A DNA stretch of 64,000 nt from Kitasatospora sp. MMS16-BH015. Lineage in GTDB: Bacteria > Actinomycetota > Actinomycetes > Streptomycetales > Streptomycetaceae. The position numbers were made by a program, and so were the translations under genes. The stretch's first letter is position 1; each line of letters starts with the position of its first letter. Below, in pieces: positions 55,728-64,000 of the stretch. The notes beneath the pieces were generated by a model, which was not told where the DNA came from, made no database searches, and saw nothing but the letters and a program-made list of their open reading frames with translations. The stretch is from positions 1,116,001-1,180,000 of the forward strand of contig NZ_CP025394.1 in NCBI RefSeq assembly GCF_002943525.1, in the 5' to 3' direction.

Positions 55728-56402
55728 ATGCGTTCACGCCTGTACCTGTCGCTCTCCGCCGCCGCACTGCTGCTCGCCGCACCGGCCCTGACGGCCTGTT
55801 CCTCCTCCGCCGACTCCACCCCGAAGGCCGCCGCACCCGCCGCGGCCGCACCCAGCTCCGGCGCCCCGGCAGCCGCCGCCCCCGGCGCCGCGGCCGCCCC
55901 CGTCTCCGCCGGCCCGGTCGCGGCGGCGGCCCCCTCCGCCGGAGCGGCCGGCACCGGCGCTCAGACCGCCAAGTGCACCTCCGCGCACCTGAAGTGGACC
56001 GTCACCCGGATCACCAACCCGGCCGCCGACACCCCGAACCCGCCCAACGGCCGGCTCACCGTCACCAACACCGGCTCCCAGAGCTGCACCTTCACCGGCT
56101 ACCCGAAGCTGGCCTTCCACCTGGGCAAGGGCCCGGAGGCCGACGGCGTCGGCAAGGGCGACCCGGCGCCGCTGACCCTGGCCGCCGGCCGCCAGGCCGT
56201 GATCGACCTGTCCTACTCCGAGCTCAACGGCAAGGGCCCGGACAGCGCCAACTGCGTGCTCACCACGACCGGTTCGGCCCAGGTCACCGCCCCGGGCGAG
56301 ACCACCGAGGTCCGCGTCCCGGTCACCGACCAGAGCGGCAAGCCCACCGACATCACCATCTGCGGCGACACCGTCCGGATGGGCACCCCCACGACCCACT
56401 GA
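55728..56402 (+). CDS. DUF4232 lipoprotein
   Basis: A 224-residue lipoprotein. The signal ends with lipobox LTAC (Cys at about residue 24). An Ala/Pro/Ser-rich linker (about residues 28-78) joins a C-terminal DUF4232 domain (CTSAHLKWTVTRI ... GRLTVTNTGSQSCTFTGYPKLAFH ... NCVLTTTGSAQV) with four Cys that may form disulfides. The ATG follows a GGGGGG tract. DUF4232 proteins are abundant in streptomycetes; function unknown. Confidence 0.9.
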   Translation: MRSRLYLSLSAAALLLAAPALTACSSSADSTPKAAAPAAAAPSSGAPAAAAPGAAAAPVSAGPVAAAAPSAGAAGTGAQTAKCTSAHLKWTVTRITNPAADTPNPPNGRLTVTNTGSQSCTFTGYPKLAFHLGKGPEADGVGKGDPAPLTLAAGRQAVIDLSYSELNGKGPDSANCVLTTTGSAQVTAPGETTEVRVPVTDQSGKPTDITICGDTVRMGTPTTH

Positions 56403-56417
56403 CCCCACCGAAAAAAT

Positions 56418-56441
56418 GGGCCGCACCCTCCGGTGCGGCCC
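56418..56441 (-). terminator. Intrinsic terminator of rsmB
   Basis: Perfect 10-bp arms (56418-56427 and 56432-56441) with a 4-nt loop are followed on the minus strand by a run of six T after a short CA. It lies 20 bp past the rsmB stop and could also stop the convergent DUF4232 transcript. Confidence 0.85.
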
Positions 56442-56461
56442 GTCGATGGATTGACGATCCG

Positions 56462-57904
56462 TCAGCCCACCCGGCGCAGCAGGGCGAGGTACATCGCGTC
56501 GGTGCCGTGCAGGTGCGGCCAGAGCTGCACGTCCGGGCCCTCGCCGAGGCCGGGCAGCTCGGGCAGCAGCGGGCGGGCGTCGATCCACTCCAGGGCGCCG
56601 CCACTGGCCCGCAGCACGTCGTCGACCACGGCCCGGGTCTCGGCCAGGTGCGGGGAGCAGGTGGCGTAGCCGACCACGCCGCCGATCCGGGTGGCGGCCA
56701 CGGCGGCCCTGAGCAGGTCGCGCTGGAGCGGGCCGAAGCCGGCCACGTCCTCCGGACGGCGGCGCCAGCGGGCCTCCGGGCGGCGGCGCAGCGCGCCGAG
56801 GCCCGAGCAGGGGACGTCCACCAGGGTCCGGTCGAAGGCGCCCTCGCGCCAGGCGCGCTGGGTGCCGTCGGCGGCGATCACGGTGTACGGGCCGGGGTTG
56901 CCGTCCAGCGCACGGGCCACCAGCCGGGCCCGGTGCGGCTGCTTCTCGCTGGCCACCAGGGCGGCGCCGCGCTCGGCGGCCAGCGCCGCGAGCAGGGCGG
57001 CCTTGCCGCCGGGGCCCGCGCAGCCGTCCAGCCAGAGCCGGTCCGGGCCCTCCAGCGGGGCGGCGGCCAGTGCGGCGGCCACCAGCTGGCTGCCCTCGTC
57101 CTGCACGCCGACCCGGTTCTCCCGCACCGCGTCGAGGCTGCCCGGGTCGCCGCCCTCGGCGAGCCGCACGGCGTACGGCGACCAGCGCCCGGGCTGCGAC
57201 TCGGGCAGCGCCTCGCGCAGCTCCGCCGCCGTGGCCCGGCCGGGCCGGGCCACCAGGGTCACCTCGGGCCGCTCGTTGTCGGCCCGCAGCAGCTCCTCGA
57301 TCGCGGCGCGCCCGGCCGAGCCGGGCTGCCAGCGGCCGAGCGAATCCCAGAGCGCCGAGACCACCCAGCGCGGGTGCGAGTGGACCACCGCCAGGTGGTC
57401 CTCGGCGTCCTCCTCGTACGGCGGCGCCACCCGCTGCACCCAGGTGTCCAGGTCCTGCGCGCTGATCTTGCGCAGCACCGCGTTGACGAACTTGGCCCGC
57501 CCGTCCCCGAGCACCACCCGGGCCAGCTCCACGGTGGCCGAGACCGCCGCGTGCGGCGGCACCCGGGTGGCCAGCAGCTGGTGCGCGCCCAGCGAGAGCA
57601 CGTCCAGCACCGGCGGGTCCACCTCGCGCAGCGGCCGGTCGATGCAGGCCGCGATGATCGCGTCGTAGGTGCCCTGGAGCCGCAGCGTGCCGTAGACCAG
57701 CTCGGTGGCGAGCGCCGCGTCCCGCCGGTCCATCCCCTTCTGCTCGGCCTCGCGCAGCAGCGAGGGCAGGATCAGGTTGGCGTACGCGTCCCGCTCGTCC
57801 ACGGCCCGCAGCGCCTTGAACGCGACGATCCGGGCCGGGTCCTTCTTCGGGCGGCGGTGCGGACGGGGGGCGCGCTTGGCGCCGGACGTGCTGGGGGTGC
57901 TCAC
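56462..57904 (-). CDS. rsmB: 16S rRNA (cytosine-5) methyltransferase RsmB
   Basis: A 480-residue RsmB (Sun) protein methylating C967-equivalent in 16S rRNA. The N-terminal NusB-like domain (ALRAVDERDAYANLILPSLL ... YDAIIAACIDRPL) precedes the Rossmann methyltransferase. The latter has the SAM loop LDGCAGPGGKAALLAAL, the Cys of VDVPCSGLGALRRRPEARW and catalytic Cys in GYATCSPHLAET. The GTG start follows GAGG. It lies 55 bp downstream of fmt on the same strand, an arrangement conserved in actinobacteria. Confidence 0.96.
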   Translation of the reverse strand: MSTPSTSGAKRAPRPHRRPKKDPARIVAFKALRAVDERDAYANLILPSLLREAEQKGMDRRDAALATELVYGTLRLQGTYDAIIAACIDRPLREVDPPVLDVLSLGAHQLLATRVPPHAAVSATVELARVVLGDGRAKFVNAVLRKISAQDLDTWVQRVAPPYEEDAEDHLAVVHSHPRWVVSALWDSLGRWQPGSAGRAAIEELLRADNERPEVTLVARPGRATAAELREALPESQPGRWSPYAVRLAEGGDPGSLDAVRENRVGVQDEGSQLVAAALAAAPLEGPDRLWLDGCAGPGGKAALLAALAAERGAALVASEKQPHRARLVARALDGNPGPYTVIAADGTQRAWREGAFDRTLVDVPCSGLGALRRRPEARWRRRPEDVAGFGPLQRDLLRAAVAATRIGGVVGYATCSPHLAETRAVVDDVLRASGGALEWIDARPLLPELPGLGEGPDVQLWPHLHGTDAMYLALLRRVG

Positions 57905-57959
57905 GGGTACCTCGAAAATGTGCTGACGGATGTACGGACGAACTCAGAAACCGAAGGGA

Positions 57960-58892
57960 CTAGCCGAGCCGCTCCCCGGACTCGATCCGGACGCCTCGCG
58001 CCCAGTCTGCCGCGCGCATCGGCTTCTTGCCCTGCGGCTGCACCTCGCCCAGCTCGATCTCGTGGCTGCCGGTGCCCACCCGCACGCTGTTCTTGGCCAC
58101 GGCCAGCTCGCCCGGCGCCAGCTCGCTCGCGCCGGTGAGCAGCTTGACCGGGCCGGAGAGCTTGAGCCGCTCCTCGCGGAAGACGGTCCAGGCGCCCGGT
58201 GCCGGCGCGCAGCCGCGGACCAGGCGGTCGACGGCCAGCGCCGGGTGCTCCCAGGTGATCCGGGCGTCCTCGACGGTGATCTTCGGCGCCAGGGTGATGC
58301 CCTCGGCGGGCTGCGGCACGGCGTGCAGGCTGCCGTCCTCGATCCCGTCCATGGTCGCGGTGAGCAGCCGCGCCCCGGCCACCGAGAGCCGGGTGAGCAG
58401 CTCGCCGCTGGTGTCGCTCGGGCGGATCTCCTCGGTGAGCACGCCGAAGACCGGGCCGGAGTCGAGGCCCTGCTCGATCAGGAAGGTGGAGGCCCCGGTG
58501 ACCTCGTCACCGGCGAGCACCGCGTGCTGCACCGGGGCGGCGCCGCGCCAGGCCGGCAGCAGCGAGAAGTGCAGGTTGACCCAGCCGTGCTTGGGGATCT
58601 CCAGCGCGCCGGGGCGCAGCAGCGCGCCGTAGGCGACCACCGGGCAGCAGTCCGGCGCCAGCTCGGTGAGGCGGGCCAGGAACTCCGGGTCGCTCGGCTT
58701 GGCGGGCTTGAGGATCTCGATCCCGGCCTCCTCGGCCCGCTGGGCGACGGGGCTCGCGACCAGCCGCCGGCCACGCCCGGCGGGGGCGTCGGGGCGGGTG
58801 ACCACGGCGACGACCTCGTGCCGCTCGGACGCGATCAGCGCGTCCAGGGCCGGGACGGCCACCTCGGGGGTACCGGCGAAGACGAGACGCAT
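57960..58892 (-). CDS. fmt: Methionyl-tRNA formyltransferase
   Basis: A 310-residue enzyme that formylates initiator Met-tRNA. The N-terminal domain begins [20 protein letters not shown] and holds the catalytic [20 protein letters not shown] motif (Ser-Leu-Leu-Pro) and EQGLDSGPV. The C-terminal OB-like domain follows from about residue 205. The ATG has a GGAAAGG site. It lies 61 bp after def on the same strand, so removal and addition of the formyl group are encoded together. Confidence 0.97.
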   Translation of the reverse strand: MRLVFAGTPEVAVPALDALIASERHEVVAVVTRPDAPAGRGRRLVASPVAQRAEEAGIEILKPAKPSDPEFLARLTELAPDCCPVVAYGALLRPGALEIPKHGWVNLHFSLLPAWRGAAPVQHAVLAGDEVTGASTFLIEQGLDSGPVFGVLTEEIRPSDTSGELLTRLSVAGARLLTATMDGIEDGSLHAVPQPAEGITLAPKITVEDARITWEHPALAVDRLVRGCAPAPGAWTVFREERLKLSGPVKLLTGASELAPGELAVAKNSVRVGTGSHEIELGEVQPQGKKPMRAADWARGVRIESGERLG

Positions 58893-58953
58893 GCAGCTGC
58901 CTTTCCGAAGAACGGATTTCCTGAATTACCGAACGCGAAGTGCGGGGCCCGAA

Positions 58954-59499
58954 TCAGCCGATCCCGCCGAAAGTGCTGTGCGGCGAGACCTTCACCGTCG
59001 GCGCCGGGCCCCCACCCCAGTCCGCCTCCCGGATCGCCTTCATCGCGGCCTTGCGCCGCTCCCGGTCCAGCCGGTCGATGAAGATGATGCCGTCGAGGTG
59101 GTCGGTCTCGTGCTGGATGCAGCGGGAGAGGATCTCGGTGCCCTCGATCTCCACCGGATCGCCGTACATGTTGAAGCCCTTGGCCACCACGCCGAAGGCC
59201 CGCTTGGTGTCGAAGCGCAGCCCGGGCAGCGAGAGGCAGCCCTCCGGGCCGTCCTGCTCCTCGTCCGTCAACTCCAGGTCGGGGTTGACCAGATGGCCCA
59301 CCACCCCGCCCACGTTGTAGGTGAACACCCGCAGCGAGACGCCGAGTTGGGGCGCCGCCAGGCCGGCGCCGGGGGCGTCCAGCATGGTGTCGGTGAGGTC
59401 CTTGACCAGGCCGCGCAGCTCCTTGTCGAAGGTGGTCACCGGCTTGGCGGCGGTACGCAGCACCGGGTCGCCGAAGATCCGGATCGGCTGGATCGGCAT
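58954..59499 (-). CDS. def: Peptide deformylase
   Basis: A 181-residue metalloenzyme that removes the formyl group from nascent proteins. The three motifs are visible: GAGLAAPQLGV, EGCLSLPG with the metal-binding Cys, and QHETDHLDG with His-Glu-x-x-x-His. ATG 59499 has an AGGAG site. It heads the def-fmt-rsmB group, all on the minus strand. Confidence 0.96.
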   Translation of the reverse strand: MPIQPIRIFGDPVLRTAAKPVTTFDKELRGLVKDLTDTMLDAPGAGLAAPQLGVSLRVFTYNVGGVVGHLVNPDLELTDEEQDGPEGCLSLPGLRFDTKRAFGVVAKGFNMYGDPVEIEGTEILSRCIQHETDHLDGIIFIDRLDRERRKAAMKAIREADWGGGPAPTVKVSPHSTFGGIG

Positions 59500-59745
59500 G
59501 GCGGCTGACTCCTGTCGACGGCGGACGAGCGGCGGCACCGCTCACCGGGGAAGTCTATGCAATCCAGCAAGCGGGTTCGGACGGAGCGGTTCGTTCCGAT
59601 TTCTGGCATATCCCGTATACGACCTCGCGCGTGACCCCGGCCCCCGGTCCGGCGTTGGTCAAGTGAGATTGACCGGGGCGTAGGACGCGCCCCGTCCGGC
59701 AGTACCCGACGGAGCAGTACTCGACAGAGAGGTGGCACCACGGCC

Positions 59746-60252
59746 ATGGCCGAGCAGATCAACCACGACGCGCGGGCGAGGGCCAGCCTGCACCTGCTGG
59801 TGCGGGACATCGAACGGGTGCGGCGGCAGGTGGACGCGCTCCGCACACTCACCGCCCAGCTCGGCAACGTCTACCGCCCCCGGCGGCCCAGCACCTCGGC
59901 CGGGTTCGTCGTCTACGGGCGCGCCCCCGCCCCCACCGTCCGGCTCGCCCAGGAGCTCCGGGAGAGCGTGGAGACCCTGGTCGGCGCCGCGGTCGAGTTC
60001 GACCGCGCGCTCGGCTTCTCCTGGGATTCGGTCGGCTCCGCCCTCGGCGTCACCAAGCAGGCCGTGCACCGCCGCTACGGCATGCGCCGCCCCAACTCCG
60101 AGATCCTCGCCACCGCCGTCCCGGCCCCGGCCCCCCGCCCGGACCGCCCCGAGGAGCACACCCCCGCCCCGGCGGCCCCCGCCCTCGCCCGCACCATCCC
60201 CGCCGCCCGCCAGGGCGGCCTCGACCGCCCGAACGTCCCCCTGCGGGGCTGA
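59746..60252 (+). CDS. Helix-turn-helix protein of unknown function
   Basis: A 168-residue protein. Residues about 5-45 and 65-85 are helical. Residues about 88-112 look like a recognition-type helix-turn-helix ([24 protein letters not shown]). The C-terminal 50 residues are Ala/Pro-rich and probably disordered. The ATG follows AGAGGTGG. It is convergent with priA. Homologues with the same C-terminal 'SWxxVGxALGVxKQAxHxR' element are common in streptomycetes; its DNA target is unknown. Confidence 0.8.
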   Translation: MAEQINHDARARASLHLLVRDIERVRRQVDALRTLTAQLGNVYRPRRPSTSAGFVVYGRAPAPTVRLAQELRESVETLVGAAVEFDRALGFSWDSVGSALGVTKQAVHRRYGMRRPNSEILATAVPAPAPRPDRPEEHTPAPAAPALARTIPAARQGGLDRPNVPLRG

Positions 60253-60275
60253 GAGACAGCCGGTTGCACCATCCA

Positions 60276-60304
60276 GGGGCGCGGGGAACTGCGCGACCAG
60301 CCCC
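60276..60304 (+). repeat. Streptomycete-type intergenic palindromic element (copy 1)
   Basis: The word GGGGCGCGGGGAACTGCGCG followed by a GCCCC closing arm recurs at 62513-62533 and, inverted, at 62564-62584. It forms an imperfect hairpin between two convergent genes and probably acts as a terminator or REP-like element. Confidence 0.7.
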
Positions 60305-60409
60305 GCACCTCCCAGTGCCCTGGTCCGCCGTCTCCCCCGCCCCGGTGGGCTAGGCCAGAGCAACGGCACCCTCCCCCGGAGCCACGTCACCCTCCGCCGA
60401 AGCGCAACC

Positions 60410-62476
60410 TCACCCGATGTCCAGCGGATCCACCCGCACCTTCACCACCTCCGCCGACCGCAGGGCCACCCGCGCCACCTGCGCCGCCTTCAGCGCGGAC
60501 GCCAACGCCGCCCCCTGCCCCGGCGCCACCCGCACCAGCGCCCGCTCGACCTCCTCCCCGCGCACCGCGGAGACCGGCACCGGCCCCAGCACGTCCGCCC
60601 CCTCCGGCAGCCGCACCAGCGCGAGCAGGTCCTCCACCGCCTTCGGCGACCCCGTCACCGAGGCCATCCGGGAGACCGGCGGGAAGTGCAGCTGCGCCCG
60701 CTCCTCCAGCTCCAGCGCCGCGTGCCCGGCCTGGTCCCAGCGCACCAGCGCCTGCACCGGGCGGGCCGTCGGCTCCGCCACCACGACCACCACCCCGCCC
60801 TCGCCCGCCGGCCGCACCAGCGCGGCCGCCGCCGTCCAGAGCCGCAGGGTCTCCTCCCCGGCCCGCAGATCGGGCCGGTTGAGCAGAGCCCAGCCGTCCA
60901 GCAGCAGCGCCGCCGCGTACCCGCCCTCGGCCACCGGCTCGGCCCCCGGCGTGGCGATCACCAGCGCGGGCTCACCCGAGACGGAGGAGAGCACCGCGTC
61001 CCGCCCGGAGGTCCGCACCGGCACCCGGGGGAAGGCCTTGCCCAGCTCCTCCGCCGTCCGCCGCGCCCCGACCACCTGGGCCCGCAGCCGGAACGACCCG
61101 CACTCCGCGCAGTGCCACTCCCCCTCCGCCTGCCCGCACCAGGCGCAGACCAGCGCCTCGCCGGCCCCGGCCGCCTCCAGCGGACCGACGCAGACCCGGC
61201 AGCGGGCGGGCGTCCGGCACCGCGCACAGGCCAGCCTCGGCACGTAACCCCGCCGGGGCACCTGCACCAGCACCGGCCCGCTCGCCAGCGCCTCCCGCGC
61301 GGCCTGCCAGGCCGGCCCGGGCAGCCGGGCCGACTGCGCGGCGGCGTCCCGCGCCTGGTCCAGATCGGTCACCGTCCGGACCCGGGGCGCCACCGCCCGC
61401 ACCGTCTCCCGCTCGGCGGCCAGCGGCCGGGCCCACCCCGTCCGCAGCAGCTGCGCCGCCTCCACCGTCACCGAGAGCCCGCCCAGCAGCACCGCTGCCC
61501 TCTCCTCGGCGGCGCGCAGCAGCGCCACCTCCCGCACGTGCGGGTGGGGCGCGCGCGGATCGCTGTGGTTGGCGTCCCCGTCGGCCCAGACCACCACCAG
61601 GCCCAAGTCCCGGACCGGCGCGAACATCGCCGCCCGCGTCCCGATCGCGGCCCGCACCGACCCCCGGCTGACGGCCAGCCAGCGCCGGTAGCGCTCCTTC
61701 GGGCCCAGATCGGCCGCCAGCAGCGCGTGGTGGCCCGGCCCGACCAGCTCGGTCAGCGCGGCGTCCACCCGGGCGGCCGCCTTCCCGTCCGGCAGCACCA
61801 CCAGCGCACCCCGGCCCCCCGCCAGCGTGGCGGCCACCGCCCGGGCGATCTCCTCCGGCCAGCTCGGCCCGGGCAGCGCGGACCACACCGCCCGGGGCGC
61901 GCCCCCGGCCGCGAGCGCCGCCAAGTACTCCGGCCCCTGCGGGTACCGCTCCCACGAACCCGGTCCCGGAAGGACCGGCACCGGCAACGGCGGCGGCGAC
62001 ATCTCCGCCTCCGCCTGGGCGTGCCTGGGCGGCACCGCCAGCTGGATCACATCGGCCAACGTCCCCGCGTACCGGTCCGCCACCGTCCGGCAGAGCCGCA
62101 GCAGCTGCGGCGAGAGCACCGGCTCCGGCGAGAGCACCTGCGCGAGCGGCGCCAGCGGCCCGGCGTAGTCACTGCTCGCCAGCCGCTCCACCACGAACCC
62201 ATCGTGCAGCTCGCCGCCCTCGCGCCGCCCCGAAGCCACCACCCGCGCCCCGAACCGCACCCGCACCCGCACCCCGGGCTGCGCGTCCTCCGCCATCGGC
62301 TCCGGCACCGCGTAGTCGAAGTACTGGTCGAGGTGCAGCAGCCCCTTGTCCACCACCACCCGCGCCACCGGCAACTCCGCCGCCAACCGCGCCCCACGCC
62401 ACGTCCGCGGCTTCGCCTTGCGCACCGTCTCCCGGATGAAGGCCAGCTGCTCACCGTCTCCGTTGCTGCTGCTCAC
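60410..62476 (-). CDS. priA: Primosomal protein N' (PriA), actinobacterial degenerate form
   Basis: A 688-residue replication-restart protein. The N-terminal DNA-binding domain (VARVVVDKGLLHLDQYFDYAVPE) and the zinc-binding pairs (CARC, CRVC, CAWC, CAEC around residues 410-450) are present. The helicase Walker A motif is missing: the region after SWPEEIARAVAATLAGGRGALVVLPD shows no GKT. This loss is known in actinobacterial PriA, annotated as a probable replication factor without helicase activity. GTG 62476 was chosen because the frame's homology starts near there. It is 173 bp downstream of metK on the same strand. Confidence 0.93.
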   Translation of the reverse strand: MSSSNGDGEQLAFIRETVRKAKPRTWRGARLAAELPVARVVVDKGLLHLDQYFDYAVPEPMAEDAQPGVRVRVRFGARVVASGRREGGELHDGFVVERLASSDYAGPLAPLAQVLSPEPVLSPQLLRLCRTVADRYAGTLADVIQLAVPPRHAQAEAEMSPPPLPVPVLPGPGSWERYPQGPEYLAALAAGGAPRAVWSALPGPSWPEEIARAVAATLAGGRGALVVLPDGKAAARVDAALTELVGPGHHALLAADLGPKERYRRWLAVSRGSVRAAIGTRAAMFAPVRDLGLVVVWADGDANHSDPRAPHPHVREVALLRAAEERAAVLLGGLSVTVEAAQLLRTGWARPLAAERETVRAVAPRVRTVTDLDQARDAAAQSARLPGPAWQAAREALASGPVLVQVPRRGYVPRLACARCRTPARCRVCVGPLEAAGAGEALVCAWCGQAEGEWHCAECGSFRLRAQVVGARRTAEELGKAFPRVPVRTSGRDAVLSSVSGEPALVIATPGAEPVAEGGYAAALLLDGWALLNRPDLRAGEETLRLWTAAAALVRPAGEGGVVVVVAEPTARPVQALVRWDQAGHAALELEERAQLHFPPVSRMASVTGSPKAVEDLLALVRLPEGADVLGPVPVSAVRGEEVERALVRVAPGQGAALASALKAAQVARVALRSAEVVKVRVDPLDIG

Positions 62477-62512
62477 GCGCCCTAGTCTCTCCCAGCCCAA
62501 CGACAACCGAGT

Positions 62513-62584
62513 GGGGGCGCGGGGAACTGCGCGCGCAACCGCCCACCTCCGTTGCATCCTTCCCGCGCAGTTCCCCGCGCCCCC
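62513..62584. repeat. Inverted pair of the intergenic palindromic element
   Basis: The 21-bp word at 62513-62533 is perfectly complementary to 62564-62584, giving a 21-bp stem with a 30-nt loop between metK and priA. It contains the same core as the copy at 60276. Confidence 0.8.
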
Positions 62585-62597
62585 AGTGGCAGCCCAT

Positions 62598-62636
62598 GCA
62601 AAACGGCGACCTCCCCTCCCAGGGGAAGCCGCCGTT
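62598..62636 (-). terminator. Terminator of metK
   Basis: Arms AACGGCG (62602-62608) and CGCCGTT (62630-62636), with an inner CCCCT/AGGGG stem, are followed on the minus strand by a short T-tract. The hairpin lies 14 bp past the metK stop. Confidence 0.75.
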
Positions 62637-62649
62637 CAGGTCAGCACAC

Positions 62650-63858
62650 TCAGCCGTTGACGGCCTTCTTCAGAGCCTCGGCGCGGTCGGTCCGCTCCCA
62701 GGTGAAGTCCGCGTCCTCACGGCCGAAGTGGCCGTACGCCGCGGTCTTGGCGTAGATCGGCCGCAGCAGGTCGAGGTCGCGGATGATCGCGGCCGGACGG
62801 AGGTCGAAGACCTCGCTGACGGCCTTCTGGATGTCCAGGACCGGCGCGGTCTCGGTGCCGAAGGTCTCGACGAACAGACCCACCGGCTCGGCCTTGCCGA
62901 TCGCGTAGGCGACCTGGACCTCGGCGCGGCGGGCCAGGCCCGCCGCGACGATGTTCTTGGCGACCCAGCGCATCGCGTAGGCGGCCGAGCGGTCGACCTT
63001 GGACGGGTCCTTGCCGGAGAAGGCGCCGCCACCGTGGCGGGCCATGCCGCCGTAGGTGTCGATGATGATCTTGCGGCCGGTGAGGCCGGCGTCGCCCATC
63101 GGGCCGCCGATCTCGAAGCGACCGGTCGGGTTGACCAGCAGGCGGTAGCCCTCGGTGACGAGCTTGATGCCGTCCTCGGCGAGGCGCTTGAGCTCCGGCT
63201 CCACGACGAACTCGCGGATGTCCGGGGTCAGCAGCGAGTCGAGGTCGATGTCGCTCGCGTGCTGCGAGGAGACGACCACGGTGTCGAGGCGGACGGCCTT
63301 GTCGCCGTCGTACTCGATGGTGACCTGGGTCTTGCCGTCGGGGCGCAGGTACGGGATGGTCCCGTTCTTGCGGACCTCGGAGAGGCGCTTGGAGAGGCGG
63401 TGCGCGAGGGTGATCGGCAGCGGCATCAGCTCGGGGGTCTCGTCCGAGGCGTAGCCGAACATCAGGCCCTGGTCGCCGGCGCCCTGCTTGTCCAGGTCGT
63501 CCTCATCGCCCTCGACGCGGGCCTCGTACGCGGTGTCGACACCCTGCGCGATGTCGGGCGACTGCGCGCCGATGGACACCGAGACGCCGCAGGAGGCGCC
63601 GTCGAAGCCCTTCTTCGACGAGTCGTAGCCGATCTCGAGGATCTTGTCGCGGACGAGCTGCGCGATCGGCGCGTACGCCTTGGTGGTCACCTCACCGGCG
63701 ATGTGCACGAGGCCGGTGGTGATGAGCGTCTCCACGGCGACCCGGGAGGTCGGGTCGTCCTTGAGGAGGGCGTCGAGGATGGTGTCGCTGATCTGGTCAG
63801 CGATCTTGTCGGGGTGTCCCTCGGTGACGGACTCCGAGGTGAACAGGCGGCGAGACAC
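62650..63858 (-). CDS. metK: S-adenosylmethionine synthetase
   Basis: A 402-residue enzyme making SAM from methionine and ATP. It has the [20 protein letters not shown] start, [12 protein letters not shown], the phosphate loop [19 protein letters not shown], and the conserved [12 protein letters not shown] end. The GTG start follows AGGGAG. No SAM-riboswitch-like structure is apparent in the 142 bp upstream that are visible. It closes the conserved metK-priA-def-fmt-rsmB arrangement. Confidence 0.98.
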   Translation of the reverse strand: MSRRLFTSESVTEGHPDKIADQISDTILDALLKDDPTSRVAVETLITTGLVHIAGEVTTKAYAPIAQLVRDKILEIGYDSSKKGFDGASCGVSVSIGAQSPDIAQGVDTAYEARVEGDEDDLDKQGAGDQGLMFGYASDETPELMPLPITLAHRLSKRLSEVRKNGTIPYLRPDGKTQVTIEYDGDKAVRLDTVVVSSQHASDIDLDSLLTPDIREFVVEPELKRLAEDGIKLVTEGYRLLVNPTGRFEIGGPMGDAGLTGRKIIIDTYGGMARHGGGAFSGKDPSKVDRSAAYAMRWVAKNIVAAGLARRAEVQVAYAIGKAEPVGLFVETFGTETAPVLDIQKAVSEVFDLRPAAIIRDLDLLRPIYAKTAAYGHFGREDADFTWERTDRAEALKKAVNG

Positions 63859-64000
63859 AGCGCTCCCTGATGGTTGCAGCGGCTGCTGACTGAATACCCC
63901 GGTAGGCCCGGGGCATCCGGAAAGACTTGATGAGGTGGAGTGTAACCGTCAGGTACGCGCCTGCGGGACTCCTTCTCCAAGCTTGGTCATCTTCGTGAGA

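Noticed and set aside
62650..64000. Possible SAM riboswitch upstream of metK
   Set aside because: The visible 142-bp leader shows no SAM-I or SAM-II-like helices or conserved loops, and streptomycete metK is not known to carry one.

Overview
The window is very GC-rich actinobacterial chromosome, almost certainly from Streptomycetaceae (Streptomyces or Kitasatospora). The evidence is the codon bias, many GTG starts, LitR/LitS-type light regulators, DUF1206, DUF4232, DUF6426-like and SCO6745-family proteins, and a conserved right end reading metK, priA, def, fmt, rsmB and, further on, rpe. No tRNA, rRNA, CRISPR array, insertion sequence or prophage was seen.

Layout. 1-2440: XylFGH-like sugar ABC transporter (permease cut by the window edge). 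2727-8153: light-response cassette with a LitR/CarH-like B12-dependent MerR regulator, a small membrane protein, a LitS-like ECF sigma factor, a DUF4383 membrane protein, an iron-sulfur cryptochrome/photolyase and a CrtI-like FAD oxidoreductase. 8253-11007: MarR regulator and divergent MMPL exporter. 11097-19370: two secreted S51 (cyanophycinase-family) enzymes flanking an amino-acid ABC importer, an M20 peptidase and an RpiR regulator; I read this as a polymer or beta-aspartyl peptide utilisation locus. 19364-22022: DUF2071/SRPBCC/SDR operon and a DUF3040 gene, with upstream sites like those of the light cassette. 22133-25812: two glycosyltransferases. 25871-46226: signalling and stress region with two SpoIIE-type phosphatases, a giant multi-HAMP hybrid histidine kinase, a STAS protein, an RsbW-like relic, a KatE-type catalase, membrane proteins, a YhgE/Pip-type exporter with a degenerate ATPase, and a PAP2-lipid kinase fusion. 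46383-55479: metabolic genes plus a C39-like, APH(3')-like, nucleotidyltransferase and ATP-dependent DNA ligase series. 55728-64000: DUF4232 lipoprotein and the conserved translation/replication genes.

Two systems deserve most attention. (1) Five copies of a 22-bp element made of two tandem 11-bp repeats lie upstream of the putative litR operon, the sigma gene, the DUF4383-photolyase operon and, 17 kb away, the DUF2071 operon and the DUF3040 gene. They look like LitR/CarH operators or LitS promoters and predict an extended light regulon without carotenoid genes in the window. (2) The 11-19 kb locus pairs two exported S51 serine hydrolases with a polar amino-acid importer, a CPG2-like M20 peptidase and a regulator, a complete set for degrading an extracellular aspartate-backbone polymer such as cyanophycin.

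All coordinates, starts and motifs come from reading the sequence; family names are from memory of the families and no database search was run.
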